From: Acidicapsa acidisoli
GTDB lineage: Bacteria; Acidobacteriota; Terriglobia; Terriglobales; Acidobacteriaceae
DNA length: 64,000 nt
Assembly (NCBI RefSeq): GCF_025685625.1
Contig: NZ_JAGSYI010000002.1
Span: forward strand, 310,001-374,000
Reading direction: 5' to 3'
Below are positions 44,257-52,847 of the stretch, piece by piece. The position numbers and the translations under genes were made by a program. The notes beneath the pieces are model-generated. The model was not told where the DNA came from. It made no database searches and saw only the letters and a program-made list of their open reading frames with translations. The first letter of the stretch is position 1. Each line of letters opens with the position of its first letter.

Positions 44257-44858
44257 TGAAGAATGCAGACGCAATCCCGATGGACGAACTGGTGGAGAGG
44301 CCCTGGACGCTGCCCTATCGCGGCACTGTTGGCATGGCCTGTCTGATATTGGCCGAGGCGGCGATCTTCGTCATCTTCGTGGTCGCTTACATCTTCTACA
44401 TCGGCAAGAGCATCTCCGGCCCGACACCGGCACAGGTGCTCGAACTACCGATCTTTGGCACCATCTGCCTGCTTTCGAGCAGCATCACGGTGCACTTCGC
44501 GGGAAGTGCGCTGCACAAAGGCAAGCTGCGCAGCTGCACGCTTCAACTGGCTGCCACGGTACTTCTGGGAGCGATCTTTCTCATCACGACCGCCCAGGAG
44601 TGGTATCACCTGATCCACGATGAAGGTCTGACGATTCAGACCAACCTCTTTGGTACGACCTATTACTCGCTGGTGGGACTGCACGCGACTCACGTCGTAG
44701 TGGGGCTATTCATGCTCTCGCTCGTCCTGAGCTTCGCGCTCACCGGGCGTCTCAAGGAAGAGCATTCCGCAAAGCTCGAAGTGCTTTCGCTCTACTGGCA
44801 CTTCGTCGACGCCGTCTGGGTAGTCGTATTTCTGGTGGTCTATGTTTTGGGCAGGTAA
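44256..44858 (+). CDS. ctaE: cytochrome c oxidase subunit III
   Basis: 200 residues with five membrane helices, the short form found in caa3-type oxidases (the first two helices of the long form are missing). Conserved ends: LAEAAIFVIFVVAYIFY, GTTYYSLVGLHATHVVVGL and the terminal YWHFVDAVWVVVFLVVYVL. Subunit III stabilises the core and helps proton uptake. One-base overlap with ctaD upstream and 21 bases to the next gene. Confidence 0.95.
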   Translation: MKNADAIPMDELVERPWTLPYRGTVGMACLILAEAAIFVIFVVAYIFYIGKSISGPTPAQVLELPIFGTICLLSSSITVHFAGSALHKGKLRSCTLQLAATVLLGAIFLITTAQEWYHLIHDEGLTIQTNLFGTTYYSLVGLHATHVVVGLFMLSLVLSFALTGRLKEEHSAKLEVLSLYWHFVDAVWVVVFLVVYVLGR

Positions 44859-44879
44859 ATTGCAGAAAGGAGAAGCAGG

Positions 44880-45746
44880 ATGCAGCACGGCGAATCAATG
44901 AACCCCGGCGAGCACGCGCACCAGCAACACAGCAGCGACGAAGTTGTGCTTCCCGTACCAACACCCTGGCCCATGGTGCTTGCACTGGGCGTCTCCCTTA
45001 TCATCACCGGCATGGTGACGCACTGGGTCGTCAGCCTGCTCGGTGTTGTGCTAGCCCTGCGATCCGCTGTCGGCTGGTTCTTTCAGGTATTGCCGCATGA
45101 GAACCATGTTCCCGTCCCAGTGGTGCCGGACCGCACGATATTCGTCAGCCCACGTGGAAGGCGTCCGGGTGCGCCCGTCGATGCGCAGCATCGCAAGTTG
45201 TTGCCCGTTGAGACATTCAGCGTTGTAGCGGGAATCAAGGGTGGCATTGTCGGCGGCGTCGCCATGGTCATACCGGCCACGATCTTCAGCCTCCTTCGCT
45301 ATCACAGTCTGTGGTACTCGATCAATCTTCTCGCGGCCGGCGGCTTTGTCAGTTGGGCGGGAGAAAGCAACGCATTCCTCGCCCAGTTTCATCTCCTTGG
45401 ATTGCTTGCAGCCACTGGAATTCATGGACTCACATCTATCCTCGTTGGCTTGCTTTACGGCGCAATGCTTCCGATGTTTCCGCGAAAGCCCATTCTTACT
45501 GCCGGCTTCGTCGCCCCGTTTATGTGGACAGGAATCCTGTACACAGCTTTGGGCGTAATCAGCCCGATTCTTAACGCGAGAATCGACTGGCTATGGTTCG
45601 TCATTTCGCAGATCGCTTTCGGTCTGGTCTGCGGCTTTGTCGTCAATCTACAGGTCAAAGTACGGACGCCGCAATTTCGCTCCTTGCCCTTTGCCGTTCG
45701 CGCCGGCCTTCATAGCGATCAAATAAAAATGAAAGACGACGAGTAA
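44880..45746 (+). CDS. uncharacterised polytopic membrane protein in the oxidase operon
   Basis: 288 residues. A His-rich N-terminus (about residues 2-18: HGE, HAHQQH) is followed by about six hydrophobic segments: VLALGVSLIITGMVTHW, VVSLLGVVLALRSAVGW, VAGIKGGIVGGVAMVIPATI, SINLLAAGGFVSW, LLGLLAATGIHGLTSILVGLL and the C-terminal WLWFVISQIAFGLVCGFVV. I do not recognise a named family. Position between subunit III and the cytochrome c lipoprotein suggests an accessory subunit or a subunit IV-like protein; the His-rich start could bind copper or haem. One-base overlap with the next gene (TAATG). Confidence 0.75.
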   Translation: MQHGESMNPGEHAHQQHSSDEVVLPVPTPWPMVLALGVSLIITGMVTHWVVSLLGVVLALRSAVGWFFQVLPHENHVPVPVVPDRTIFVSPRGRRPGAPVDAQHRKLLPVETFSVVAGIKGGIVGGVAMVIPATIFSLLRYHSLWYSINLLAAGGFVSWAGESNAFLAQFHLLGLLAATGIHGLTSILVGLLYGAMLPMFPRKPILTAGFVAPFMWTGILYTALGVISPILNARIDWLWFVISQIAFGLVCGFVVNLQVKVRTPQFRSLPFAVRAGLHSDQIKMKDDE

Positions 45747-46492
45747 TGAGAGCAGCCCTGCTAAATCGGACTCATTTCTGTACGCTGCTGCTATCGGCGG
45801 CATGCGCAGCCATGCTCGGCTGCGGACACATCCCAGGCCGACCGGGCCCTGGACCGGAAGTCGTGCGTCCAGAAGAGGTGCTCGACTTCCCTACCCTCTA
45901 CAAACAGAACTGCGCTGCCTGCCATGGTGACAATGGCAGAAATGGCGCAACTATCGCTCTCTCCAATCCCGCATTTATTGCCGTTGCTGGAGAAGCTCAG
46001 ATACGCGACGTAATTTCGAAGGGCGTTCCGAACCACCTAATGCCTGCGTTTGAAAAAAGCTCAGGCGGCATGTTGACCACTCAACAGGTCACAACGCTCG
46101 CCCACGGCATCGTTCAGGAGTGGGGTAACGCGGACCTCTTCGCAGGACAGACACTTCCTCCGTACCTTACGACGCTGCCCGCCAGTGTCGACAATGGGCA
46201 GCAAGCCTTCGGCACCTTTTGTGCAAAGTGCCATCGACCCAACGGCGAAGGCCATCCCCCGATTGGAAAAATTGGCAAGCTTGGCTCGATCGTCGATCCG
46301 TCTTATCTTGCGCTGGTCAGCGATCAGTATCTGCGCAGCACAATCATCGCAGGCAAGCCAGACGAGCATATGCCGGACTGGCGCTCCTATTCGACACAGC
46401 CGATGACCGATCAGCAAATTACGGATGTCGTCGCATGGCTGGCCTCAAAACGAGTTGTCAACCCAGGGCAGCCATACCCAACTCATCCATGA
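45746..46492 (+). CDS. di-haem cytochrome c lipoprotein
   Basis: 248 residues. Signal peptide with lipobox-like AAMLGC (Cys about 27). Two mono-haem cytochrome c domains: first haem site NCAACHGDNG, second FCAKCHRPNGEG, each with a candidate distal Met (PNHLMPAF; DEHMPDW). It probably carries electrons between the Rieske/cytochrome b complex encoded next and the CuA or haem c of subunit II. Stop and start of neighbouring genes overlap or nearly so. Confidence 0.93.
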   Translation: MRAALLNRTHFCTLLLSAACAAMLGCGHIPGRPGPGPEVVRPEEVLDFPTLYKQNCAACHGDNGRNGATIALSNPAFIAVAGEAQIRDVISKGVPNHLMPAFEKSSGGMLTTQQVTTLAHGIVQEWGNADLFAGQTLPPYLTTLPASVDNGQQAFGTFCAKCHRPNGEGHPPIGKIGKLGSIVDPSYLALVSDQYLRSTIIAGKPDEHMPDWRSYSTQPMTDQQITDVVAWLASKRVVNPGQPYPTHP

Positions 46493-46547
46493 TGCAGCGA
46501 GAACAAATGTCGCAACCAATGAAGAAAACCGCATGGAGCAGGACGCA

Positions 46548-47216
46548 ATGAATCCCAGTGAGCCGCCCGTAATCAATCATCAAGAGACCGCAGCGGAGCC
46601 TGTGGCAAAGCCCAAAGGCGCCGGAGACTCGCGCCGTATTTTCCTCTTTAAGCTGTCCCTTGCTTTGAATGGAGTCGTCGGCGCAGTGCTTGCCGTGCCG
46701 ATCCTCGGCTATCTGCTCGGTCCAGCTTTGAAGAAGAAATCGAGTGAAAGTTTCTGGATCAACCTTGGTCCGCTCGCCGATTTTCCCGAGGGCGAAACTC
46801 GCCTGGTCAATTTCCGAAATCCAATCACAACCACCTGGGATGGACAGACCGGAGACATTCCCTGCTGGGTTCGGCGAATCTCCGGCAACGACTTCCAGGT
46901 CTTCGCCATCAACTGCGCTCACCTTGGATGCCCGGTGCGCTGGTTCGCCCAATCGAAGCTGTTCATGTGCCCTTGCCATGGCGGCGCATACTACCAGGAT
47001 GGTTCACGCGCCTCGGGACCGCCAGAGCGCGGACTCTTCGAATATGACCACAGGATCACAGCAGGCAACCTGTTCATCAGTGCCGGCAAGATGCCGACGC
47101 TGGCTGCGCGTAACTGCTCGAAGCCGCCGCTAACTCAGATTCAATCGCTTCCGTCGACCACAATTGCAGCTAATGAAATCGAGCCCTCCGAAGGCCTGAA
47201 ATTGAGGAACAGCTAA
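46548..47216 (+). CDS. qcrA: Rieske iron-sulfur protein
   Basis: 222 residues from ATG 46548, which has GGAGCAGGA upstream; ATG 46533 is in frame 15 bases earlier, and the open frame to 46425 overlaps the cytochrome gene and is not used. A Tat-type anchor SRRIFLFKLSLALNG precedes the membrane helix VVGAVLAVPILGYLLG. The Rieske fold contains the two cluster boxes CAHLGC and CPCHGGAYYQDG, each with one Cys and one His ligand for the 2Fe-2S centre. It oxidises quinol together with the cytochrome b encoded next. Confidence 0.94.
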   Translation: MNPSEPPVINHQETAAEPVAKPKGAGDSRRIFLFKLSLALNGVVGAVLAVPILGYLLGPALKKKSSESFWINLGPLADFPEGETRLVNFRNPITTTWDGQTGDIPCWVRRISGNDFQVFAINCAHLGCPVRWFAQSKLFMCPCHGGAYYQDGSRASGPPERGLFEYDHRITAGNLFISAGKMPTLAARNCSKPPLTQIQSLPSTTIAANEIEPSEGLKLRNS

Positions 47217-48734
47217 ATGGCCAGCCTGAAACAACGCGGCATCGATGTCTACAACTGGTTTGAGCGCCGTCTCGGAGTCTTCACGCCAGCAATCGAGGCG
47301 GCCGAGCACCCGGTCCCATCTAACACATCCAGTTGGTGGTATGTCTTCGGAAGCGCGGCGACGATCATCCTTGTGCTTCAGGTCGTGACAGGCGTTCTGC
47401 TGGCGCTGGTCTACGCCCCCACTGCCAGCCAGGCCTGGGGCAGCCTCGAATTCCTCGACCACAACGTGAAACTCGGCTGGTTCCTGCGTGCCATGCACGG
47501 CTGGGGCTCCGACTTCATGATCGCCATCGTGCTGATTCATCTGGCACAGGTCTTTCTCTTTGGCGCATACAAATTTCCGCGTGAACTCACCTGGATCATC
47601 GGCGTCTTTCTGTTGCTGCTGACGCTAGGCATGGCCTTCACCGGCCAGGTACTGCGCTTCGATCAGGACGCCTACTGGGGACTCGGAATTGGCGCATCCA
47701 TTGTCAGCCGCGTGCCCGTCATCGGCGGACCACTGGTGGGCCTGATGCTGGGCGGCCCTATCATTGCCGGTCCTACGCTTTCCCGCTTCTTCACCCTGCA
47801 CGTCTTCGTCATTCCCGGCATCCTGCTCGGGCTGGTGGCCCTCCATCTTCTGATGGTCATTCGCCTCGGCATCAACGATTGGCCCATGCCGGGCAGACTG
47901 GTGAGTAAGAAAACCTACGTGCAGGAATATCACCAGCTCACGGAAAAGACCGGCATCCCTTTCGTACCCGATGCTGCGTGGAAAGACGCTGTCTTCGGCG
48001 CCGCCATCATGCTTGCCATCATGGCCTGTGCGCTTTGGTTCGGTCCATTCGGCCCCACCGGCCAACCCGATCCGACGATCATCGAGACCGCGCCCAAGCC
48101 CGACTTCGCATTTCTCTGGATTTACGCTGTTCTGGCTTACCTACCGCCCAGTATCGAAACGCCGGTGCTTTTCATCGCACCCGTCATCGGAATCGGCGTC
48201 ATGCTGCTGCTTCCGCTTGTCTCCGGCGAAGGCGAAAAACACTGGTCGCGCCGACCGGTAGCCGTTCTGATGGTTGCCGTAATCGCAGTCACACTAGGAG
48301 CCTTTACGCGCCTCGGCATGTATACGCCGTGGAGTCCCATTATGAACGCCTGGACCAGCGACACAATTCCCACGCAGTACTTACATGACCGCACTCCGCT
48401 GGAGCGGCAAGGCGCGCTTGTGCTGCAAAACAAGCAATGCCGCAATTGCCACTCCATCGGCGGAGCAGGCGGAATGCGTGGTCCTGCTCTCGATTCGGTC
48501 GCCTCACGCCTAACCGAAGATCAGATGATCCGCCAGGTCCTGCAAGGTGGCGGAAACATGCCCGCCTACGGCAATGCGCTCAATCCTTCCGAGACGACCG
48601 CACTGGTGCAATTCCTCAAGACCTTGCGCGGCGGCGATCTTACTCCCGCCGTCGATGCCTCACGCAAGATGGCGATGACCAGCGAACAAACTCCGCCTGC
48701 AACGCCCAACCAGCCAGCGCCGGAGGGAAAATAG
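47217..48734 (+). CDS. qcrB: cytochrome b with fused C-terminal cytochrome c domain
   Basis: 505 residues, start directly after the qcrA stop. Haem b ligand pairs are visible in helix B (RAMHGWGSDFMIAIVLIH) and helix D (TLHVFVIPGILLGLVALH). The N-terminal four-helix part is complete, followed by a subunit IV-like part with helices near residues 250-275, 300-320, 330-350 and 355-375. After TM segments the C-terminus has CRNCHSIGGAGGMRGPAL, a haem c site, with a distal Met at GGNMPAYG. The fusion gives cytochrome c a fixed docking to the bc-type complex. A Lys/Glu/Pro-rich tail ends the protein. Confidence 0.94.
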   Translation: MASLKQRGIDVYNWFERRLGVFTPAIEAAEHPVPSNTSSWWYVFGSAATIILVLQVVTGVLLALVYAPTASQAWGSLEFLDHNVKLGWFLRAMHGWGSDFMIAIVLIHLAQVFLFGAYKFPRELTWIIGVFLLLLTLGMAFTGQVLRFDQDAYWGLGIGASIVSRVPVIGGPLVGLMLGGPIIAGPTLSRFFTLHVFVIPGILLGLVALHLLMVIRLGINDWPMPGRLVSKKTYVQEYHQLTEKTGIPFVPDAAWKDAVFGAAIMLAIMACALWFGPFGPTGQPDPTIIETAPKPDFAFLWIYAVLAYLPPSIETPVLFIAPVIGIGVMLLLPLVSGEGEKHWSRRPVAVLMVAVIAVTLGAFTRLGMYTPWSPIMNAWTSDTIPTQYLHDRTPLERQGALVLQNKQCRNCHSIGGAGGMRGPALDSVASRLTEDQMIRQVLQGGGNMPAYGNALNPSETTALVQFLKTLRGGDLTPAVDASRKMAMTSEQTPPATPNQPAPEGK

Positions 48735-48755
48735 CACTGAACTCCTCGGATTCCA

Positions 48756-49586
48756 ATGCCTCCTGAAATTCAGGCTGTCTTCGACGATTGGTCGCCGCCG
48801 GTCTTCCTCACGATACTGACGCTGCTCAGCGCCGTCGTTTACATTCGCGGATGGTTCGCCATCCGCAAAACCCGGCCCGAGCAATTCCCCGATTGGAGAC
48901 TGGCGTCTTTTCTCGGCGGCCTTGCCGTGCTCTGGCTGTCCATCGGCTCACCGATGGACGGCTTCGCCGATGCTCTGCTCAGCGCGCACATGGTCGAGCA
49001 TCTGCTCCTCATGTCAGTCGTTCCTCCGTTGATCCTTCTCGGCGCGCCCCAGGTGCCGATGCTCCGCGGTCTGCCCCGCGTGGTAACGGTATACCTGCTT
49101 GGCCCGCTGCTTCGCTCGCGATCGCTGCGAAAACTGGGCCATTTCCTCACCAGACCGGCCGTTGCGTGGATCACTATGAATTTTCTCTTCCTCGCCTGGC
49201 ACGTTCCCGGTGCATATAACTTCGCGCTCGAGCATGAGCGATGGCACGATTTCGAACACATCTGCTTCCTCGGTTCCTCAATCCTCTTCTGGTGGCCAAT
49301 TGTTCGCCCCTGGCCGACTAGCGCGCGTTACCCAGGCTGGCTGATGCTGCCCTATCTCGTCGGCGCCGACATCGTGAACACAGCGCTTTCGGCTTTTCTC
49401 GCCTTCTGCGACCGCCCCGTCTACAGCTACTATGTGACTGAGCCGAATACGTTTCACGTGTCGCCCCTGGCCGACCAGGTCGTTGGCGGGTCGATCATGT
49501 GGGTCGTCGGATCACTCTTCTTCCTTGTCCCGGCCGCCTTGATAACGATCCGGTTGATTCAACAGGAATCCAGGGCGCGCGCCTAG
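48756..49586 (+). CDS. ctaG: cytochrome c oxidase assembly protein, CtaG/caa3 type
   Basis: 276 residues with about seven membrane helices and the family's conserved His motifs: SAHMVEHLLLMSVVPPLILLG, FLFLAWHVPGAYN, HDFEHICFLGSSILFWW and the PLADQVVGGSIMWV end. The CtaG_Cox family (not the CtaG/Cox11 copper chaperone) is needed for assembly of caa3-type oxidase in Bacillus. It closes the respiratory operon, 21 bases after qcrB. The copper operon begins 90 bases downstream. Confidence 0.93.
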   Translation: MPPEIQAVFDDWSPPVFLTILTLLSAVVYIRGWFAIRKTRPEQFPDWRLASFLGGLAVLWLSIGSPMDGFADALLSAHMVEHLLLMSVVPPLILLGAPQVPMLRGLPRVVTVYLLGPLLRSRSLRKLGHFLTRPAVAWITMNFLFLAWHVPGAYNFALEHERWHDFEHICFLGSSILFWWPIVRPWPTSARYPGWLMLPYLVGADIVNTALSAFLAFCDRPVYSYYVTEPNTFHVSPLADQVVGGSIMWVVGSLFFLVPAALITIRLIQQESRARA

Positions 49587-49625
49587 CGCCCCGCCATAAA
49601 CCCATTCGAAAGTGTGCAAAATTAT

Positions 49626-49646
49626 GAATACCCCTGGGGGGCATGG
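49626..49646. promoter_or_regulatory. CsoR-type copper operator before copZ
   Basis: The sequence GAATACCCCTGGGGGGCATG has the C4-T-G6 inverted repeat flanked by ATA/CAT seen in CsoR operators (for example ATACCCCCCGGGGGTAT in Streptomyces). It ends about 30 bases before the copZ ATG and would cover the promoter, so CsoR made from the same operon can repress it until Cu(I) binds. Confidence 0.75.
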
Positions 49647-49676
49647 GCATCTCATGTAGTGTAAAGGAGAAACATC

Positions 49677-49889
49677 GTGAAAAGCACACTTACACTATCG
49701 ATCGAAGGAATGCACTGCGGGGCTTGCGTCCGCAGGGTCACCGATGCGCTGCAGAAAGTTGACGGTGTTGAAGTTGGTTCCGTAGAAGTAGGTTCAGCAA
49801 AACTGGCCTTCAACCCTGAAGAAACGACCGCGGATCAGATCGCAGCTGCCGTAAACCGGATTGGCTTCCAGGCCAACGTGGCCAATTGA
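49677..49889 (+). CDS. copZ: copper chaperone, CopZ-like HMA protein
   Basis: 70 residues, a single HMA domain. GMHCGAC places Cys14 and Cys17 for Cu(I) binding; the beta-alpha-beta-beta-alpha-beta pattern is complete (VRRVTDALQKVDGVEVGSVEVG then ADQIAAAVNRIGFQ, shown in part). AAAGGAG precedes the start. It would hand copper to the CopA ATPase encoded 15 bases downstream. Confidence 0.92.
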   Translation: MKSTLTLSIEGMHCGACVRRVTDALQKVDGVEVGSVEVGSAKLAFNPEETTADQIAAAVNRIGFQANVAN

Positions 49890-49904
49890 GCCGGGAGGGG
49901 CAGT

Positions 49905-52316
49905 ATGTTAACCGCATCCGAAAACCTTAAAGAAGCAAAAAATAGAGATGTACGAAAAGAGGTGACGCCAGAGCGCGTCACCATCTCAGTAACCGGAATG
50001 ACCTGCGCCGCCTGCCAGTCCTTCATTCAGCGAACCTTAACTGGCCAGGCCGGGGTGAAAGACGCCACAGTCAACCTCATGTTGAATAACGCCACGGTAA
50101 CCTTCGATCCGAGTCTGACCTCGACCGAAGCACTGGTAGAAAACATCCGTCAGACCGGCTACGGCGCAGAAGCCCCGCTGCTCGATGAATCGGTACTGGA
50201 AGAGCAGGAACGGAACGACGAAGAGCAGCTCCGCGAGTATAAGCAACTCCGTCTGAAAGCGATCGTGAGTCTTACCGCGGGCCTGGTCGCCATGGTGCTT
50301 TCCATGCCCTTGATGAGCATGAGCCGCGCCGGTGGCATGGAGCAAATGCATGACCCGCTGATGAGTTGGAACATGCGGGTCCTTGACCCCATCCTGCGTA
50401 CGCTTATGCCGTGGATGTATGTCGTCAGTGATAACGCTATCCGCTGGTCTCTTTTCGGGCTCAGCCTTGTCATCGTAGTGTGGGCCGGACGCCGCTTTTA
50501 CACCAAGGCATGGTCCGCCCTGCTGCATAAGACGGCGGATATGAATACGCTGGTTGCGCTCGGAACGGGCGCGGCGTTTCTCTACTCCACGGCAAGCACC
50601 ATCGCACCGGGATTCTTCCTCGCCCACGGGATCGCTCCCGACGTCTACTACGAAGCCGGAATGTTGATTATCGGTTTAGTACTGGTCGGCAACACCCTGG
50701 AAAGCCGTGCAAAAGGCCAGACCGTCAATGCCTTGCGCAAACTCGTGCAACTTCAGCCGAAGACGGCAACCGTCATTCGGGATGGTGTGGAGAGCAAGCT
50801 TCCGATTGAGTCACTTCAAAACGGCGATCTCATTCTCGTGCGCCCCGGCGAGCGCGTCCCGACCGATGGCGAAGTCATCTCCGGCCGGAGCAGCGTGGAC
50901 GAATCGATGCTCACCGGAGAATCGCTTCCTGTCGAGAAGAACGCGAGAGATCGCGTGATGGGCGGAACGCTTAACCAGCACGGATCCTTCCAGTACCGGG
51001 CAACCACCGTCGGGGCCGGCAGTACATTGGCGCAGATAGTGCGCCTCCTGCGCGACGCGCAAGGGTCCCGCGCGCCGATTCAACGAATTGCGGATCGTAT
51101 CAGCGCAATCTTTGTCCCGTCCGTCCTCGCAATTGCAATCGTTACATTCTTCGCGTGGCATATCTTCTCACCGGGCGCCGGAATCATGCAGGCCTTTGCC
51201 GCTGCCGTCACCGTGCTGGTAATCGCGTGCCCGTGCGCAATGGGTCTGGCCGTGCCGACCGCCGTGATGGTCGCAACAGGACGCGGAGCGACCTTTGGCA
51301 TCCTCATCAAAGGCGGCGAAGCCTTACAGAGGATGGAGAAGATCGATACGGTCATTCTGGACAAGACAGGCACCATCACCGCAGGCCGTCCACAGGTTAC
51401 GGATCTCCTGCTTGCGGAATCGGACTCGGCGCGCGAATCCGAAGACAACTTGATCCTCCACGCTGCCTCCCTCGAACGCGCCAGTGAGCATCCTCTGGCC
51501 GAAGCAGTGACTCGCTATGCGCAGGAACGCGGCCTCAGCGTTCCCATTGCGACAGATTTCGAGTCGATGTCGGGTCTTGGCATAGTTGGCATCGCGAACG
51601 AAAACGCGGTGTTGATCGGCAATCTCTCTTTGATGCAAAAGTACAGCATCGCGTATGACACTCTTCATGCTGCGTCCAAGCGCCTTGCCGAGGAAGGCAA
51701 GACACCGCTCTGGATTGCAATTAACGGCAAACTGGCCGGCATCATCGCCGTCGCCGACACGGTCAAACCTACTTCCACGGGAGCCATTCGGCAGATGCAC
51801 GCAGAGGGGCTTCGCGTCGTGATGCTGACCGGCGACAACGAGCGGACAGCAAAAGCAATTGCCCGCGCCGTCGGTGTCGACGAAGTCATCGCCGGAGTCC
51901 TTCCGTCTGGAAAGGTCGATGCCGTCAAGCGAATCCAGCAAGAAGGCCGTATCGTCGCCATGGTCGGCGATGGCGTGAACGATGCACCCGCGCTGGCCCA
52001 GGCCGACGTGGGCCTGACCATGGCCAGCGGCTCCGACATCGCAATGGAAGCAGGCGACGTGACGCTCATGCGCAGCGACCTCACCGGAGTTGCAATGGCC
52101 ATTGCCCTCTCACGCGGCACAATGCGCGTGATGCGGCAAAACCTGTTCTGGGCCTTCCTGTACAACGTCATCGGAATTCCAGTTGCCGCGGGGGCGCTTT
52201 ACCCTGCCTTCGGTCTGCTGCTGAGTCCGGTGCTCGCTAGTGCCGCCATGGCCTTCAGCTCCTTCAGCGTTGTTACCAATAGCCTGCGGCTGCGCCGCCT
52301 GAAGCTCACATCTTGA
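49905..52316 (+). CDS. copA: copper-exporting P1B-type ATPase
   Basis: 803 residues with a single N-terminal HMA domain (Cys34 and Cys37 in MTCAACQS), eight membrane helices, the ion-pathway motif CPCAMGLA (Cys442, Cys444) in helix 6, the phosphorylated Asp486 in DKTGTITAG, actuator motif [10 protein letters not shown], nucleotide-domain HP in ASEHPLAEA and hinge [16 protein letters not shown]. The CPC and the Met/Ser-containing last helices fit Cu(I)-type ATPases. It pumps Cu(I) out of the cytoplasm. GGGAGGGG precedes the ATG. The region around its stop carries a 14-base tandem repeat. Confidence 0.97.
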   Translation: MLTASENLKEAKNRDVRKEVTPERVTISVTGMTCAACQSFIQRTLTGQAGVKDATVNLMLNNATVTFDPSLTSTEALVENIRQTGYGAEAPLLDESVLEEQERNDEEQLREYKQLRLKAIVSLTAGLVAMVLSMPLMSMSRAGGMEQMHDPLMSWNMRVLDPILRTLMPWMYVVSDNAIRWSLFGLSLVIVVWAGRRFYTKAWSALLHKTADMNTLVALGTGAAFLYSTASTIAPGFFLAHGIAPDVYYEAGMLIIGLVLVGNTLESRAKGQTVNALRKLVQLQPKTATVIRDGVESKLPIESLQNGDLILVRPGERVPTDGEVISGRSSVDESMLTGESLPVEKNARDRVMGGTLNQHGSFQYRATTVGAGSTLAQIVRLLRDAQGSRAPIQRIADRISAIFVPSVLAIAIVTFFAWHIFSPGAGIMQAFAAAVTVLVIACPCAMGLAVPTAVMVATGRGATFGILIKGGEALQRMEKIDTVILDKTGTITAGRPQVTDLLLAESDSARESEDNLILHAASLERASEHPLAEAVTRYAQERGLSVPIATDFESMSGLGIVGIANENAVLIGNLSLMQKYSIAYDTLHAASKRLAEEGKTPLWIAINGKLAGIIAVADTVKPTSTGAIRQMHAEGLRVVMLTGDNERTAKAIARAVGVDEVIAGVLPSGKVDAVKRIQQEGRIVAMVGDGVNDAPALAQADVGLTMASGSDIAMEAGDVTLMRSDLTGVAMAIALSRGTMRVMRQNLFWAFLYNVIGIPVAAGALYPAFGLLLSPVLASAAMAFSSFSVVTNSLRLRRLKLTS

Positions 52317-52330
52317 AGCTCAAATCTTGA
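52303..52330 (+). repeat. 14-base tandem repeat across the copA stop codon
   Basis: AGCTCACATCTTGA and AGCTCAAATCTTGA lie head to tail; the copA TGA stop is the end of the first copy. A local slipped-strand duplication is the likely origin. It stands between copA and csoR and does not change either protein. Confidence 0.7.
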
Positions 52331-52351
52331 AGTTAGGATAAGGACACCGAA

Positions 52352-52717
52352 ATGACCTCAAGAAGAACCGCCTTGAAGACCACCTCCATTGACGATCCCG
52401 CCTTATGCGGGATCGCAACTGAAGAGCACAAAGCCATAGGTGTGGACCCGGAGATCAAAGCCTCCAACCTGCGCAGGCTCAGCCGCGTCGAAGGCCAGAT
52501 CCGCGGCATACAACGCATGGTGGAAGACGATCGCTATTGCGCCGATATCCTCACCCAGATCTCTTCAGCACAAGAGGCACTTCGCGCTGTCGCCCGGGCA
52601 CTGATGCGAAACCACCTCAGCCATTGCGCTACGCACGCAATTCGAAACGGCTCCGAGGAAGACAGGCAAGCCATGTACGACGAATTGCTTGACATCATCT
52701 ATAAGAACGCCAGATAG
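52352..52717 (+). CDS. csoR: CsoR-family copper-sensing repressor
   Basis: 121 residues with a roughly 35-residue N-terminal extension before the DUF156 core (NLRRLSRVEGQIRGIQRMV). The metal site is complete: Cys63 (RYCADI), His88 and Cys92 (NHLSHC), with spacings 25 and 4, identical to the Cu(I) site Cys36/His61/Cys65 of M. tuberculosis CsoR. It is an all-helical tetramer that leaves its operator when Cu(I) binds. Encoded last in copZ-copA-csoR, giving negative feedback through the operator at 49.63 kb. Confidence 0.94.
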   Translation: MTSRRTALKTTSIDDPALCGIATEEHKAIGVDPEIKASNLRRLSRVEGQIRGIQRMVEDDRYCADILTQISSAQEALRAVARALMRNHLSHCATHAIRNGSEEDRQAMYDELLDIIYKNAR

Positions 52718-52813
52718 CAGCGAATACGTTGCGCACTGGGCTTCGGAACTATTCCTCTCGCGGCTACAATAGAGCTGCCGAAGGTACGGAAGATCGAACA
52801 GGGACCTGTCCTT

Positions 52814-52845
52814 GGACTCCTGTGCCGCACCAGGCAAAGGAGTCC
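52814..52845 (+). promoter_or_regulatory. hairpin enclosing the ribosome-binding site of the phosphoesterase gene
   Basis: Perfect eight-base inverted repeat GGACTCCT (52814-52821) / AGGAGTCC (52838-52845), 16-base loop. The right arm contains the AGGAG ribosome site for the TTG start at 52848, so the folded mRNA would hide it. Upstream, TACAAT at 52765-52770 with TTCGGA at 52742-52747 is a candidate promoter. Confidence 0.5.
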
Positions 52846-52847
52846 TC

